From positions 29,746,001 through 29,810,000 of the forward strand of contig NC_090291.1 of the NCBI RefSeq assembly GCF_037392515.1: a stretch of DNA of 64,000 bases, read 5' to 3'. Shown one piece after another: positions 12,701-24,928 of the stretch. The DNA comes from Haliotis asinina. Taxonomy: Eukaryota; Mollusca; Gastropoda; Lepetellida; Haliotidae. The position numbers were made by a program, and so were the translations under genes. The notes under the pieces are model-generated. The model was not told where the DNA came from, did not search any database, and saw only the letters and a list, made by a program, of their open reading frames with translations. The first letter of the stretch is position 1, and each line of letters starts with the position of its first letter.

Positions 12701-13400
12701 TCTACATACAACAGATAGTAACATTAGGCCATTTGTCTTGTTACTTGCAGATCATGAGCTAGTCAGTAGATCTAGAAAAATCATGACGTGCACAAATCTA
12801 CTTTCATCAGCCTTTACATAATATTAGTCTTTACAATCCTCAATACATTTTTCACACAGTTTGAATCACTAATCATGCAACTGATATAAATTTTGTTTCA
12901 GTATGTATATTTGCTTAATATCCAAGTAATTTAAAAGTTTGGCCAACAGTTTGATCTTTGCTTTATCTGATTTATCAGAGCACATGTCCAGAACTACATA
13001 TTATAGTTCATGTTCTTTTTTAAGTCATGAAAAGGAAATTATATTTCAGAAAGCACATACCTGCAGTGGTTGTAGTTTCACGTATCAGTGGATACTGTGG
13101 ACACATGTATTACCATCTGAAAGCTTTTGTCTCTCTTGTTTTTAGCACAAAATAGTTTAATTTATCTTAGATGGAGAGTCATGGAGTCTGCTGGTAAGGG
13201 CTGCTGCAACATTTGTGAAAATGATCTCAAGGTTCTCTGGTTTAGACAGACTGAAAAGGTTTTACATCTGAAACAAAGACCAAATTGTTTTTGTGTTTGT
13301 CATGCAGTGATGCCTTCTCTTGTCAATTCTTGCTCTTCCTCAGTCAGAATAAAGATTTTTTTCAGTTATGTATCTATGCTAGTCTTATATTGTTTAATGG
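9790..13400 (+). other. Long repeat-free 3' flank or 3' UTR of ZFTRAF1
   Basis: About 3.6 kb with no SINE, transposon or convincing ORF, in a window that otherwise carries a SINE about every 2 kb. It is AT-rich and begins right after the ZFTRAF1 stop. A poly(A) signal AATAAA lies at 10567-10572, giving a 3' UTR of at least 0.8 kb if used. The absence of insertions suggests the transcript may extend further, but no transcript end can be fixed from sequence alone. Confidence 0.4.
10567..10572 (+). terminator. Candidate poly(A) signal of ZFTRAF1
   Basis: Canonical AATAAA about 780 bp after the stop codon, in AT-rich DNA. Such hexamers occur by chance in this composition, so use is unproven. Confidence 0.35.
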
Positions 13401-13407
13401 TAAATAT

Positions 13408-13610
13408 ACTCAGCAATATTACAGTGTTGGATGGCTTCTTGGTAATAATAATGTCTGTAGATAAAACATCCTTAGCATCAATCTACACAATGTTTGAATA
13501 GGATAACAAGCAGGAAGCTAGTCAGTGAGTTTCACCATCTGATTCAGTTAGTTGCCTCTTATGACAGCATGGGTTGTTGAAGACACATTTTCGCCTGGAT
13601 CTTTATGGGT
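13408..13610 (-). mobile_element. SINE-B, old and diverged
   Basis: Recognisable CTCAGCAATATTACAG, GCATCAATCTACACAATG, GTTAGTTGCCTCTTATGACA and GCATGGGTTGTTGAAGACAC in order, with large divergence between them. Confidence 0.65.
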
Positions 13611-14010
13611 CGTCTCATGAACAAATGTTGTAATGTTTCATTAGAGGACACAAAACAACTGTTAGTGGGTTGGAAATGAAATATGCAATACAATCAAACA
13701 GCAGCAGGTCTTTGAGTATTGGGTATGGATTTATGGTGCATCAATGTGCAGCTCACTCATAGCCTTGACAGGAAACTGTGTGTGCAGCATGAGGAGCTTG
13801 TGTACACACCATTTTGAGTAAAAATGTATACAGAATCATCTGATAAAGTGTTGTCTGCACCTTTGATCTTTCATTGAAGCATTCCCGAATACACTGCTGG
13901 TGTCCCTCAATAAGTGTATTAAACAAGGACCGCCTATGATAAATTGCTGCATGCTGTATCTGTGGGCTGTTACAGTAAAACCAATAGTAGTCTTGGCTAG
14001 TACAAGGTTA

Positions 14011-14211
14011 CGCCATACTCCCCAACATTCCAGCTATGTGACAGCAGTCGTAAATAATCGTAAATAATCAAATGTGGACCAGACAATCCAGTGATCAACA
14101 TCATGAGACATGTCAACCAACTCAGCTAACCTGACCAGCCGATCCCGTTGTCGCCTTTCATGACGCACATGTGGTTGTTGAAGATCAATTCTAATCCAGA
14201 TTTTCACAGGT
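14011..14211 (-). mobile_element. SINE-B, diverged
   Basis: CATTCCAGCTATGTG, CAGACAATCCAGTGATCAAC, CCGATCCCGTTGTCGCC and TTGAAGATCAATTCTAATCC in order. A short TCGTAAATAA duplication is present. Confidence 0.75.
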
Positions 14212-15162
14212 TTCTATACTAGAAAGTACCTAAACTAGCTAAGTTAGTCAACAATGAAAACCGTTAGAGTTCTAGACTTCAAATATATTTATTTAATATC
14301 AAGTTATCTACCTCTGAGACTGGTAACAGGTCAGTAACAGCTGAAACTTTCATACAGCAGTCAAATGCAGTGAAAGAGAATCAAATGTACAGAACAAAAA
14401 TCATTAGAATCCATCACTGTTTGGAGATAGTAACACTTCACATCAACACAACATTCTGTGTTTGAAATCCAGCCAGCCCTTGGAATACTGCTGTTTTGGT
14501 TAAACTGCATGATAATCTTTAGCTCCTGTTGCAAAAAGTTGCACAGAAATCACACATCTTCAAGTCACTGGAAACAGCATATTGAAAAACATGCAGTTGC
14601 GCTCACGTGGTTCATGTTGTAAACTCATGAAATTCAATTTGCAATGAGCAGTGTTCATCAAAATTAATATCGTATCATGGGTTTTCAGGATTTTCTTGAA
14701 TAATCACCCGAACAATGGAACATTATAATAAAATGTATGACTGCATGTGAAATGTTTTAGGTTCTCTGTGTTGAGGTGTCATCACAATGGGCATTCAGTA
14801 AAACAAATATAGCTGTTTTGCCCCATATTTCTAACACCATTATTTATGAATGTAAATCAGATTCTGTTTATACCAATCATTATTCATATATGAAACAGAA
14901 GGGAAAACATAACTGTGACTGTTATATGACACAGTTCCTGAAGTCACATTCCTGCCTATGTGTCTTCAGTGTTTATCCCATATACGGCTGAACTAAAACT
15001 ATAGGTTGCGTAATGAGATAAAGACATGCTGGTGTGTATAACAATCCTTGTAGTATATTTACAAAATATTTAAATATATTTATTACTCAACTAATGAGTT
15101 TTTTAAATTTATGATTATCTGTCTTCAGTAAAATATTTCTGTCAGTTCTGACCTTTTGTTCA

Positions 15163-15290
15163 GAGTGAGTAAGTATGGCTTTATTTCGCTTTCAGCGATA
15201 TAGGACCGATTCATTCCTCTGCACCCATGTGGAAAATTGCACGTGGGTGATGAGAAAATGTTTAACTACTAGGCTTCTCCACTGCCCTTT
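15163..15290 (-). mobile_element. SINE-A, diverged
   Basis: On the minus strand: GGGCAGTGGAGAAGCCTAGT, then the altered GTGCAATTTTCCACATGGGT, ending in ACTTACTCACTC. The B box is ruined, so it is an old copy. Confidence 0.7.
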
Positions 15291-17540
15291 GGCTCAGAAT
15301 TTTTTTACAGTTATTTGCTAAGGGCAGTTAATCTATATTCCTTGACATAAAGAATGGATGACAATGGGTTTGTGATGATAGGTTGGGCCTTTCTTACAAA
15401 CAATATACAAAAAGAACAATTTTTAACCAAGGAGAAGGAAAATTCACAATGCTCAGAGAGAATAACAGAAAATAATTTCAGCTGTATCAGTCTACCTTGT
15501 GATATTACCCTTTAACCTCTCCTGACAGTTAATTTAGTCCTCGTGGTTTGGTAAACTGTCAGTTTTACCCATCGTTAATGCATACTATACAAATGATGTA
15601 TGAGTTGCATATAGCTCACATACGCTTACAGTCCAGGAGGAACGAGGTAGTACTGGATATAGAGTCTCCACTAAGTAGCTCGTGGAATATGCCAAGCAAG
15701 GAGTCTTCACAACATATGTATACGTTTACAATAGCTAAAGATTAAGAACGAATATGTCATTTTCACAATGAGTGCTTATAAATTTGATGCTGACATGTTC
15801 AAAAAGAACGACATGAAAATGTAAGCATGAAAATACAAGGTATTGAATAGCTTCTTGAAAGCTGTTATCTATTGCGATGGGTATAGCCATACAACGTACG
15901 AGGAAAATCCTTGAAACCGTGAGTCTGTATGGGAAGACTCGGATCCCGCAGATAACTTTGATCTGCACTAAATCCGTACATGTGTAGGGCGTAGAACGTA
16001 AGCATATCGTACCGTAAAGTATCGTACCGTAGAGTAAGAACCTAGCCGATTTCAACAATTTAATTTGATAAAAATGTATGACTGATAACATCACATAGAT
16101 TGCAATACATACTCAGTATATGAAACCACGGCAAACGTGAACACGACACACAGGACTGCATCTTTTACTAGACAGCCACCCCCTGATTTGTGACTGCCAT
16201 CCGTACCATATACCTATTCCAGCTATCGCAGAGAGTCGCGTTTACAGATAAAACTTACGACCATGCTGTTATTGTGAACTTCAGATTATGTCATATAGAT
16301 GGACCATGGCACCGATGGCCAGTCTTAGGTATGCCACGAACGTATACGTGGCAAGCAAATGATTTGACCAGCGTGAACTACAAACAGCTATAGAGACAGA
16401 TACACCTTGGTTTGCACCTTGGTTCTGTTAGCTTAAGAGATGCTGGTGATGGATTAAGTCTGACACTTGGTACCATTGTGACCTTGACAGGTTTAACATT
16501 GCTGAATGTGGTCAGTTGGTCTGTAAATTTCCATTTTTCAACTGGATTAATTAAATCTTTCGACATGGATGAATTTGACGTTAAAGGAAAATGCAACTGA
16601 AACCACAATATTGACACCTGTAGGTGCAAAGTACATATGATATACTCCCAGTTTTGCGATATTTATATTCTTCATAAATTCTTGCTCATAGTCAGCTATT
16701 GTTTCCAGATATTAAGATGTTATATTTACTAGCCAGTGTTTGGAATACCTCTTGGCTACATTTTCAGCTACTTGTAATTTTGCTGAATCAGCTGTCACGT
16801 AGATACAAGTCATGGTGTGGATGCATCTTCCAGTCATCGTACGTTTTAGGGTAAACATTTGTAGATTTAGATCTGGTTTTACACAATCATAGATTGTACA
16901 TCTGTCTATTCAGATTTGCATCTAGATAATCGTAGATTGTACATTCATTGATTAAATCTGGTTTTGAATAATCGTACATTGCCTATGCGTGTATTAAGAT
17001 CTCGTTGCAGACAATAGAACATAAAAATTAATACGTTTTATATAATTGTATAATTGTATCAAATTTCGGTTTATTCCCTTAAAATTTAAAGATATTCTTG
17101 TGACATTCCGATGTTTTAATGATCTGTCTTGTGCCTTCTTTCAGGGAGGGGCATATACGGTAGACTGGATCAACTGCACTCAATGAGGACATAACAATAT
17201 ATGACTTCACTAAACGTGAGAATCCTTGAGAATGGCTTTAAACTAACATTTTGGAGGATCGAACCTACACTAATTGTCAAAACGCTTCACTCATTCACTC
17301 TGCTATTCTGGACGTTGGGATGTGATGGCCGCGTTGTATGGGTATACTATCTGGAACATTCTCTGATATTACACTGCAGTTTTTTTACCTGTTAACAAAG
17401 TGTGTTCATAAGACGCTCTCAGATGTAATGACCGACAAAATCCTGATTGTCATTAATTGTGTGAATGTAGTTGGTGAGTTTCAGATGATTTCAGTAAGAC
17501 AATTCCCATTGTCCAATGTTCTACATGTCCTAAAATGGGA
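15291..17540. other. Intergenic, nothing firmly recognised
   Basis: Short ORFs on both strands (such as 15735-16094) show no family features. Around 16860-16990 a phrase like ATCTGGTTTT...AATCGTAGATTGTACAT recurs three times, a weak local duplication. Confidence 0.45.
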
Positions 17541-17773
17541 CAGTCTAAGTAAACCTATCCCTTGTGCTTTTCGTTACACTCCACTACTGAGTCTAACGAA
17601 ATCTCATGGGAGGTCGCGTCAGGTAACTTTTGAGATTGACCAATCAGAACACAGCTTACCAAATCGTGAGAGTGGACATTCGCACATACCTTTTGAACTT
17701 TTTATGTCGAAAAGGTTCGTACCCGAACGATTCCGAATGCTATTTAGTACTGATGATAAGTTTACTTAGACTG
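17541..17773. mobile_element. Short copy of the same TIR element
   Basis: Opens with CAGTCTAAGTAAAC and closes with GTTTACTTAGACTG. Its left 190 bp or so match the left side of the element at 34467 with scattered differences; the right inverted repeat is only about 27 bp. I see no flanking direct repeat, so it may be an internal-deletion product or have been rearranged. Confidence 0.75.
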
Positions 17774-18249
17774 ATTCTTAGTTACTTCAGTATTCCGTGC
17801 AAATGTCCTCAAAACCAAATAAATTGTTCTTAAGAAGTCTGTAGTATATTTCTACTCGGTTCTGAAAAAGCGCAATGGATTCTCATCAAGTTCTACTCGT
17901 TCTGCGTTTATGTAGGTCTCACACAGGTCCTCCTATGTCGACACTGTGTGCATTACGATATGACACGGTAGGGTATACAGACATGCGTTTTAACATGTTC
18001 TCCATTTCGGATAAACATTTCTGCCTGTGAAACATGAACACATTTGCAGCTGTCAACATGCTGAATGCTTATTTCCTGCAATTTTTGTTGGAAGCAGAAC
18101 AAGAGAACACTGGAGTGGTAGAGCAAGAATGGAGGAAACGAACAAGAACCTGTTGGGTGAGAAACTGGCTTTAACCTGACAGCAACAAATGTGGAACATT
18201 TCATCAAGTGACACATGATCTCAGCCTTGATGATCCTGAGTCCTACAAT

Positions 18250-18268
18250 TTAATAATAATAATAATTT
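18250..18268. repeat. Short (AAT)n run
   Basis: TAATAATAATAATAATTT, about five copies. Confidence 0.85.
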
Positions 18269-18390
18269 CCCAATACACGTTTAATCATCTTGTGTCCTAC
18301 TTCAGTGATACAAATGTGTGTTGAAAATAATCGAGATCATTTATTCCATTTTAGAAAGATAACGTCAAATCAACAAAAAACGTGATGTCT

Positions 18391-18657
18391 GAGTGAGTGA
18401 GTTTAGTTTTACGCCGCACTCAGCAATATTACAGCTATATGGCGGCGGTCTGTAAATAATCGAGTCTGGACCAGACAATCCAGTGATCAACAACATGAGC
18501 ATCAATCTGCACAATTGGGAACTGATGACATGTGTCAACCAAGTCAGCGAGTCTGTCCACCCGATCCCGTTAGTCGCCTCTTACGACAAGCTGAGTCGCC
18601 TTTTATGGCAAGCATGGGTTGCTGAAGACCTATTCTACCCCGGGACCTTCACGGGTC
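18391..18657 (-). mobile_element. SINE-B, full length and young, with 10-12 bp target duplication
   Basis: Begins GAGTGAGTGAGTTTAG and runs through GCAATATTACAGCTATATGG, CCAGACAATCCAGTGATCAA and CCCGATCCCGTTAGTCGCC to GGACCTTCACGGGTC. The direct repeat CGTGATGTCT is at 18381-18390 and 18658-18667. This is the best-preserved copy, 267 bp, and it inserted just beyond the 3' end of the dead Tc1 transposase. The 5' head has no tRNA boxes that I recognise. Confidence 0.92.
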
Positions 18658-18791
18658 CGTGATGTCTGAACAGTATGCACATTTTATTAAAGAAATATCA
18701 GCACTTTGCCAATTCCATCATGTCACATGGAAGTCCATCATGTCCTGTACTGAAATCCACTGTTAACGTTTCTAGGGAGTGTATCTTAGCG

Positions 18792-19815
18792 TCAGTACTG
18801 GGTGTATCCACCACGAGCCTGAACCACCTCTCGACAACACCGTCTCATTGATACCACCAGATTACGCAGGAACTGTATTGGCAGATTGTTCCATTCGTCT
18901 ACCACAACCTGTCTGAGTTCGCGAACGTTGGTCAGGGGCCGATCTCTCGAGGAAATGCTCCTCCCAATGGCATCCCAGACGTACTCTACTGGATTAAGAT
19001 CCGGACTGACACTTGACCAGTCAAGGGATTCGATGTTGTGCTGCCTTTCGAGGTCAGTGATCATCCTAGGACGATGGGCTCGGGCATTGGCACCCTGGTA
19101 GAGGTAATCAACGTGAGGATTGACATGCAAAAACGGCAGGAGAGTGTTCTCGATGATGTCACGACCATACTTCTCTGCATTCATCGTGCCTTGGATGACG
19201 TTGATGTCTACTTTCTGGTCATGACAGAAGGCTGCCCATGACTGGCCAACCACCTCCAGCTACTGTTGTCAGTATGTTTTGAGCGTCAAGTGCTGTGTTG
19301 GGGAGACATCTGACTCGTAAGCGACCGTCAGCAACGTACAGATTGAACCTCGACTCGTCAGACCAAATGACACGTCGCCATGTGCGCAAATTCCAGTTAA
19401 GTCGTGCCTGTGCCCAAACCAGACGAAGACGCATGTGATTATCGGTCAGTCGGTCCTTTCAAGGGACTACGAGCTCGTAAACCAGCGGCTACAAGACGTT
19501 TGTTAACCAACTCCCGCGACACATTTACTCCTGTTGTTTGCTGCCATCACTGACAGAGTCGATTGGCTGACCAGAATGGTTCCTGACGTGCCATATGAAG
19601 TAAACATCTATCATCCCTCAAACTGGTCTTTTTGACACGACCTCTTCTAGCGGCGATCTTGACTTCACCGGCTGTACGATGTTTTTGAAGCAACCTGCTT
19701 ACAATGCTATGGCAAACACGTAACAGCGTCTTGCAATCTGACGTAGGAACATGCCACTTTGTCTCATGCCAACGATCTGCCATTTGGTAGCCTCAGTTAA
19801 CTGATTACGTGCCAT
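18792..19815 (-). pseudogene. Dead Tc1-like (DD34E) transposase
   Basis: Read on the minus strand it starts MARNQLTEATKWQIVGM at 19815, the usual Tc1 N-terminus, and ends YTQY with TGA at 18792. That is about 340 codons, normal for the family. A helix-turn-helix half follows (CHSIVSRLLQKHRTAGEV), then the catalytic part with IWSDESRF (first Asp) and SPDLNPVEYVWD (final Glu). The second catalytic Asp, expected in Q-x-DNARAH, is Ala (QGANARAH); it sits 34 residues before the Glu, so the original motif was DD34E. The frame changes at least three times. A cut-and-paste DNA transposase, now inactive. I could not find its terminal inverted repeats. Confidence 0.9.
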
Positions 19816-20044
19816 TTCAGTGAATATCAAACCTACTCACTATTACCCTCGAAACTGATTTTTCAGATATACGACCGTGCACGCATTTTCTCTGCATGCG
19901 CGTGAAAACCACTCAATGCACGTGCATATGGCTTATTCCCTGAGATACCCAAATTACCAGCCCTTGTCACACTGCTACTATAACATTGTGTATATTACAC
20001 TATTTCTACTTATATCAATTCAGGTGTTGCTTCAAATCTTACCA

Positions 20045-21085
20045 TCAGTATATATAAAGCGCCGGTGTCCACCCACGGATGAATGCTCATGGCGCTGGGA
20101 ACTTAAGTATAAGCAGAAAAGAAGAGTCACAGGAAGGCTATAGTGAAGAAAAAAGTCTTAAGATTTTTCTTGAAACAATCCATACTTTCAGAACGTTTTA
20201 TGTGGAGTGGCAAAGAGTTCCATAGCAGTGGAGCAACGTGCTGAAAACCTTTCTTTCCGTAGGTAGAGAGGCGAGCTTGGGAAGCTATCAGCAGTTGCTG
20301 ATTCTGGGAACGAAGAGTCCTGGACGGGACATACTGGGTTAACAGGGACAATAGATATGAAGGAGCAAGATTGCTGAGACACTTGTAGATGATGCACAGG
20401 ACTTTACACTCTATCCGGTATGGAACAGGGAGTCAATGAAAAGATTCTAGTACGGGAGATATGTGGTCATATTTAGAAGATAAAGAAATAATTCTGGCTG
20501 CGGTATTCTGAACCTTCTGGGGTCTTCGTATGTGTTCTTTAGAGAGACCCGTGAGGAGGCTATTGCAATAGTCAACGCAGGAAATAAAGAGACGTCTAAC
20601 TAGAGTATTTGCACTCTGCTTGGTAATATACTTCGGATTGTTCCGATGGTACGAAGAAGTTGGTAGCAGATCTAACACAGATGTTCGGTTTGTGAGGACA
20701 TGGATAGATCCGATTCCAGCTGCACTCCGAGACCCCTGACCTGTCTTGAGGGAGAGATACAAGCAGAGCCAATCTTCACTTGTTCCACCTTTTTCCTTGC
20801 CAGTGTGTTGCGGTCTTCCCACTAGCAATATTTCGGTTTTCTCGTCATTTAGCTTTAGTTTCCTTTCAGTCATCCACGCAAGGAGTCTAAATTGAAATTA
20901 TTCATCAGTTCCACATCATCAGCAGAGGAGAAGTGTGGAGTGCCAAACTTATCAGTGATGTCTGTAAGATGATTGACATGGATAAGAAACAAAGCAGGAC
21001 CCAGTACTGAACCTTGCGGCACACCACAAGAGAGCACTGTTTTCAGATAACTTTCCAGAGACACACGTTGTCTTCTATTGTTTCT
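20045..21085 (-). mobile_element. 5'-truncated LINE of the CR1/L2 type, reverse transcriptase C-terminal part
   Basis: On the minus strand: GVPQGSVLGP and S-ADD (the RT active-site loop, normally YADD) near 21000-20900, then MTERKLKLNDEKTEILLVG, LFISCVDYCNSLLTG and VQNTAARII. The C-terminal block has VPSRTLRS, LLWNSLPLHI and CFKKNLKTF, ending near 20127. These are typical of jockey-superfamily LINEs of the CR1/L2/Rex1 kind. The 3' end near 20045 reads GGCGCTTTATATATA, like other CR1/L2 tails. At least two frame changes and an internal stop are present, and everything upstream of the RT palm is missing. Confidence 0.88.
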
Positions 21086-21970
21086 TGGGAATCACCCCAC
21101 CCATGTTTGATGAAATTCTTGAATGCATCACTCCTTCATTAACTAAGACATCTTTCATGGTCCACCCTCATTTTTCTGTGGAGGCATGGTGATGTCGAGG
21201 TTTCCATGAAAGTGATAACGGAAATAAGAATGGGCTATCTGCTATTACCACTACACACGCTAGAATCAGAGTGAGAATGTAGTGGTGTCTGAATACGAGC
21301 TGGTTGAGTTAAGAAAGAGTTAGAGCAGGGTAGTGCATGTTAAGAACGTGGTAGGTCTAATTTAGAACAGATGTAAACTGACAAAAGACGAGTTTGAACT
21401 ACTTGAAAACGTTGTTCAAATAGGGTAAAGGTGCATTTCTTCCCACTCTATATGTAATAGCAACTGTCTGGGATTGGCCATAGATGACGCAGACATACTG
21501 ACAACTGTTTGTTATCAAACGAGCATCGTAATTTGTATAATCATTACACGTTCTATCCCGTTCAGTCTCTTTTTACAGTTATTGTTAAGACAGGTCAGGA
21601 CGTCCTATGAACTACAAATGTATCTTGGTGTGCCTAGGTCCTACCAGCAGGTAGCATGGCCGGACCAACAGAACGCCATCGTTCGTTCGTATGTGCGACA
21701 AGACGAGACTTGTTGAGAGGACCGCTGATTTGTCCCAGTGTCTTGGTAGTGGTGTTTTACCAACAATCTTGACTTCATGTGTCATTGACGATCATCTTTG
21801 ATTCTCTCCCCTACTTGACCGACTCTTGCCTGGCATATCTGTCCCAAGAAGCATTGAACCGCAGTCAGTTCGATTCCGAATTTATCTCAATGCATATCAG
21901 CCAAGTCTCCACATTTTTAAGCAGTTCCCTTTCTGCACATTTGCAATTTTGCTATGTATGTACCAAATCA

Positions 21971-22246
21971 TCTAGTGTTGCTTGTAGATGAAGTATTGAC
22001 AAAAACTCCCACCAACATCCAACAGTCTAAAACGTCTTATTGAGCGTGTTAACTACCATGTGCATGTGTGGATACAACCAATCATGAAACAGTCTTTACA
22101 TCTTATGGACAAGTCTCTAATGTTATGTATCTAACACATAATCTAGTGATGCTTGTAGATGAAGTATTGACAAAAACTCCCACCAACATCCAACAGTCTA
22201 AAACGTCTTATTGAGCGTGTTAACTACCATGTGCATGTGTGGATAC
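21971..22246. repeat. Direct duplication of about 105 bp with 171-bp period
   Basis: 21971-22075 and 22142-22246 are almost identical (CTTGTAGATGAAGTATTGAC through GTGCATGTGTGGATAC), separated by 66 bp of different sequence. The origin is unknown, and no coding sequence is seen. Confidence 0.93.
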
Positions 22247-23745
22247 CTGTAAAAAAATTGAGAAGGCAATACACATTAATTCCAGATGGCGGCCGAAATG
22301 GGGAGAATTTTGATTATTTTCAAACAGAAAAATATGTAAAAAAAATTCTACATCCTTTATCAATACACAAAAGTCAAAATGAAAGTGATCAGATTGATAG
22401 TAGTAAAACTATCCATGATTAACTTTGAGATGTTGTCGGGCAGCAAACCAAATGTCATGAAAATGCCCACAGACCCCCACCACATAAAATGGCCTGTTAA
22501 AAAACTGATACATGTACCACAATCTGAAAGTATTACAGGCCTTTTCATGAGCCCAAGACATCATACTAACTGAAAATAGTGTCAAACAAACTCAGCACTG
22601 GGGAGGCTACAAAATCCTATATCTAAGCCCCTTTTGAGATTCTCTTCCTGGACTATTACAAAACATTCACCTGATGAAGTGCCAGCAACTGCACCTTAAA
22701 CACTGTTACCACAATTTAAGAATCTTTATTCCTAAAGGCCATGATTTTACTACTTCCAAATGCCAACCCAACTTAAACTAACAAGAGTTGCTTCCCTTTG
22801 AATGAGCAGCTTCAGATGTGCATTTCACTCATGGTAAACCATATATCTCCTCTTCTACATACAGTGTATGAAATAGCATCTGCCTGGCGGTCCGCTGCTT
22901 GCTAGTTATGTGGCAGGCTTACAACTTTATTTTATAGCCGGCCCTACTGGCCAATCCATGTTCCATAGATATATATGTTACCATGTCTCTCACTATTTTC
23001 ATGGTGGTATATTTTGAAAGCAGCTTACTACTGTGGTAGCTAGAAAATGTGTGTACGTATAGTTCATGATCTATCAAACCGTAACTTTCACAGATCAGCC
23101 TACCCACTAAACGTGATTGGTCTAAAGAATGCTTTCAGCGACCAAGTCGTTTTTGCTAAATTTGCTGTTGTGCATGTTTACTTTTCACAAGGAGAGTTAC
23201 AAATCCCCTGTGCTAATTGCATGAAGAACATGTAGAGACCATTCTTGCCAAAGAGACTGACCAGTCTGACTTTGCCTGTTTGTCTCATTCACATGGCAGT
23301 GACACTAAATGAATCAACAGGGACCACCAAGCTATGCGTTGTAAAATTTGCTTTATCATATGTTTTTGTATAAGTTTCCTATTTTTAATACAGGGCTGGT
23401 TACATGTTCACGGGGCCAGCAACATTTTTCAGTTATCAGCCCGGTGAGCTTTCTGGTGTTTTTATAAGTCTCATACACTGCTACATATGAACAGGAATGG
23501 AATAATTTTGACTACATGAACATAGTTTAATAAAATGTCTTTTCCTCAGACATAAATCCAGACTAATTAAGAAGATTTACAGCTCCTACAGAATCACGCC
23601 AATAACAGCATGTAATACTTATGCATATTGGCATACATAAAAGGAATACAGACAGGTGAAGTACACACTGGAATACAGAAACATGCAAGATTATCTTTTC
23701 CTGTCTATTACTCAGTTACAGAATCTGGGGCCTCTATTACAAATA

Positions 23746-24018
23746 GACCCATGAAGGTCTCCGGGTACAATAGGCCTTCAGCAACCCATGCTAGCCATAA
23801 AAGGCGACTATGCTTGTCGTGAGAGGCGACTAACAGGATCGGGTGGTCAGGCTCGCTGACTTGGTTGACACATGTCATCCGTTCCCAATTGTGCAGATCA
23901 ATGTTCATGTTGTTGGTCACTGGATTGTCTGGTCCAGACTCGATTATTTACAGACTGCTGCCACACAGCTGGAATATTGCTGAGTGTGGCATAAAACCAA
24001 AATCACTCACTCACTCAC
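23746..24018 (+). mobile_element. SINE-B, full length, with 9-bp target duplication
   Basis: Reads from CATGAAGGTCTCCGGGTACA through GGCGACTAACAGGATCGGGT and GGATTGTCTGGTCCAGACTC to GAATATTGCTGAGTGTGGC and a CACTCACTCACT tail. TTACAAATA lies at 23737-23745 and 24019-24027. It is about 0.9 kb from the TMEM276-like stop codon and may fall in its 3' UTR or just beyond. Confidence 0.92.
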
Positions 24019-24928
24019 TTACAAATATCTCGGTAATACTGCTCAGCTACAGGAGGAGATACAAAGTTTTTGTTTCATAATCATGATTTGATTATTACCA
24101 AGGAGATTGGCATTTGCTTATTTGGGAAAGATATACGACAATCAAATCTGTAGCAAAAATATATTTCATATATGAAACAGAATTACTGTCCTCATCAGCA
24201 ACAAACACTGCTGTCTGTACCATGTGTGAACTAGCCTCAGGTTTGAAGTAAAAACTAAGCTAAAGGTTACAAAAAGGTAAAGCCAACAAAAACAAATGAC
24301 ATGACAATTGACCAGCAATGTTGAGGCAGGACTGTAGATATTACCGGAATGACCTGATTTTCACACACTGCTGCTGTATGATATGTTTCTGTATCATTAC
24401 AATTGGTTTGTCTAGTGAGTGTCCATGAACATGTACCCTGTTATTTAACCGATTCCATGCTTCAGCCAATCAAAGCAACAGCTCTGACATTGTGTTGCTC
24501 GATCCTAATTTTCCAAACAAAAGTTGACACTAGATACTGATTTCAAAGTAACACTGTTTGACATTTATGGAATGACACTTAAAAAATAAATCTATGTGGA
24601 AATGCATTTGTCAAGAAAACTGATTTTATCAAATGCAGCATGTGAAATATGTCAGACAGGCTTTTTTGTCAAAATGGATTGTGGGTCTTTGAACAAGGCT
24701 GTGACTTAAAGTGAGACAAAGTTCAAACTTAATATTAAGCTAACCCAAATATTCATGTTTTGACTGCTGTTGAACAACTGAAGTCTGTTGACTTCCGGCA
24801 GATTGCAAACTTATCATGCATATCTTCTTTACAGATTGCCTCAGGCACCCTGAAATCTGAAACACTGTTTAAACATCAAAACTTCTGAGTCACATTGAGA
24901 AATCAGATTATTCTAGAACTCAGAATAT

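Larger units (their letters stand above)
21090..24928. other. Region between the LINE and the TMEM276-like gene
   Basis: Apart from the 105-bp duplication and the SINE-B at 23746, nothing is recognised. The part nearest 24928 probably includes the TMEM276-like 3' UTR; no minus-strand poly(A) signal was assigned. Confidence 0.45.

Noticed and set aside
18886-19241. Plus-strand ORFs over the transposase
   Set aside because: Antisense shadows of the Tc1 transposase reading frame.
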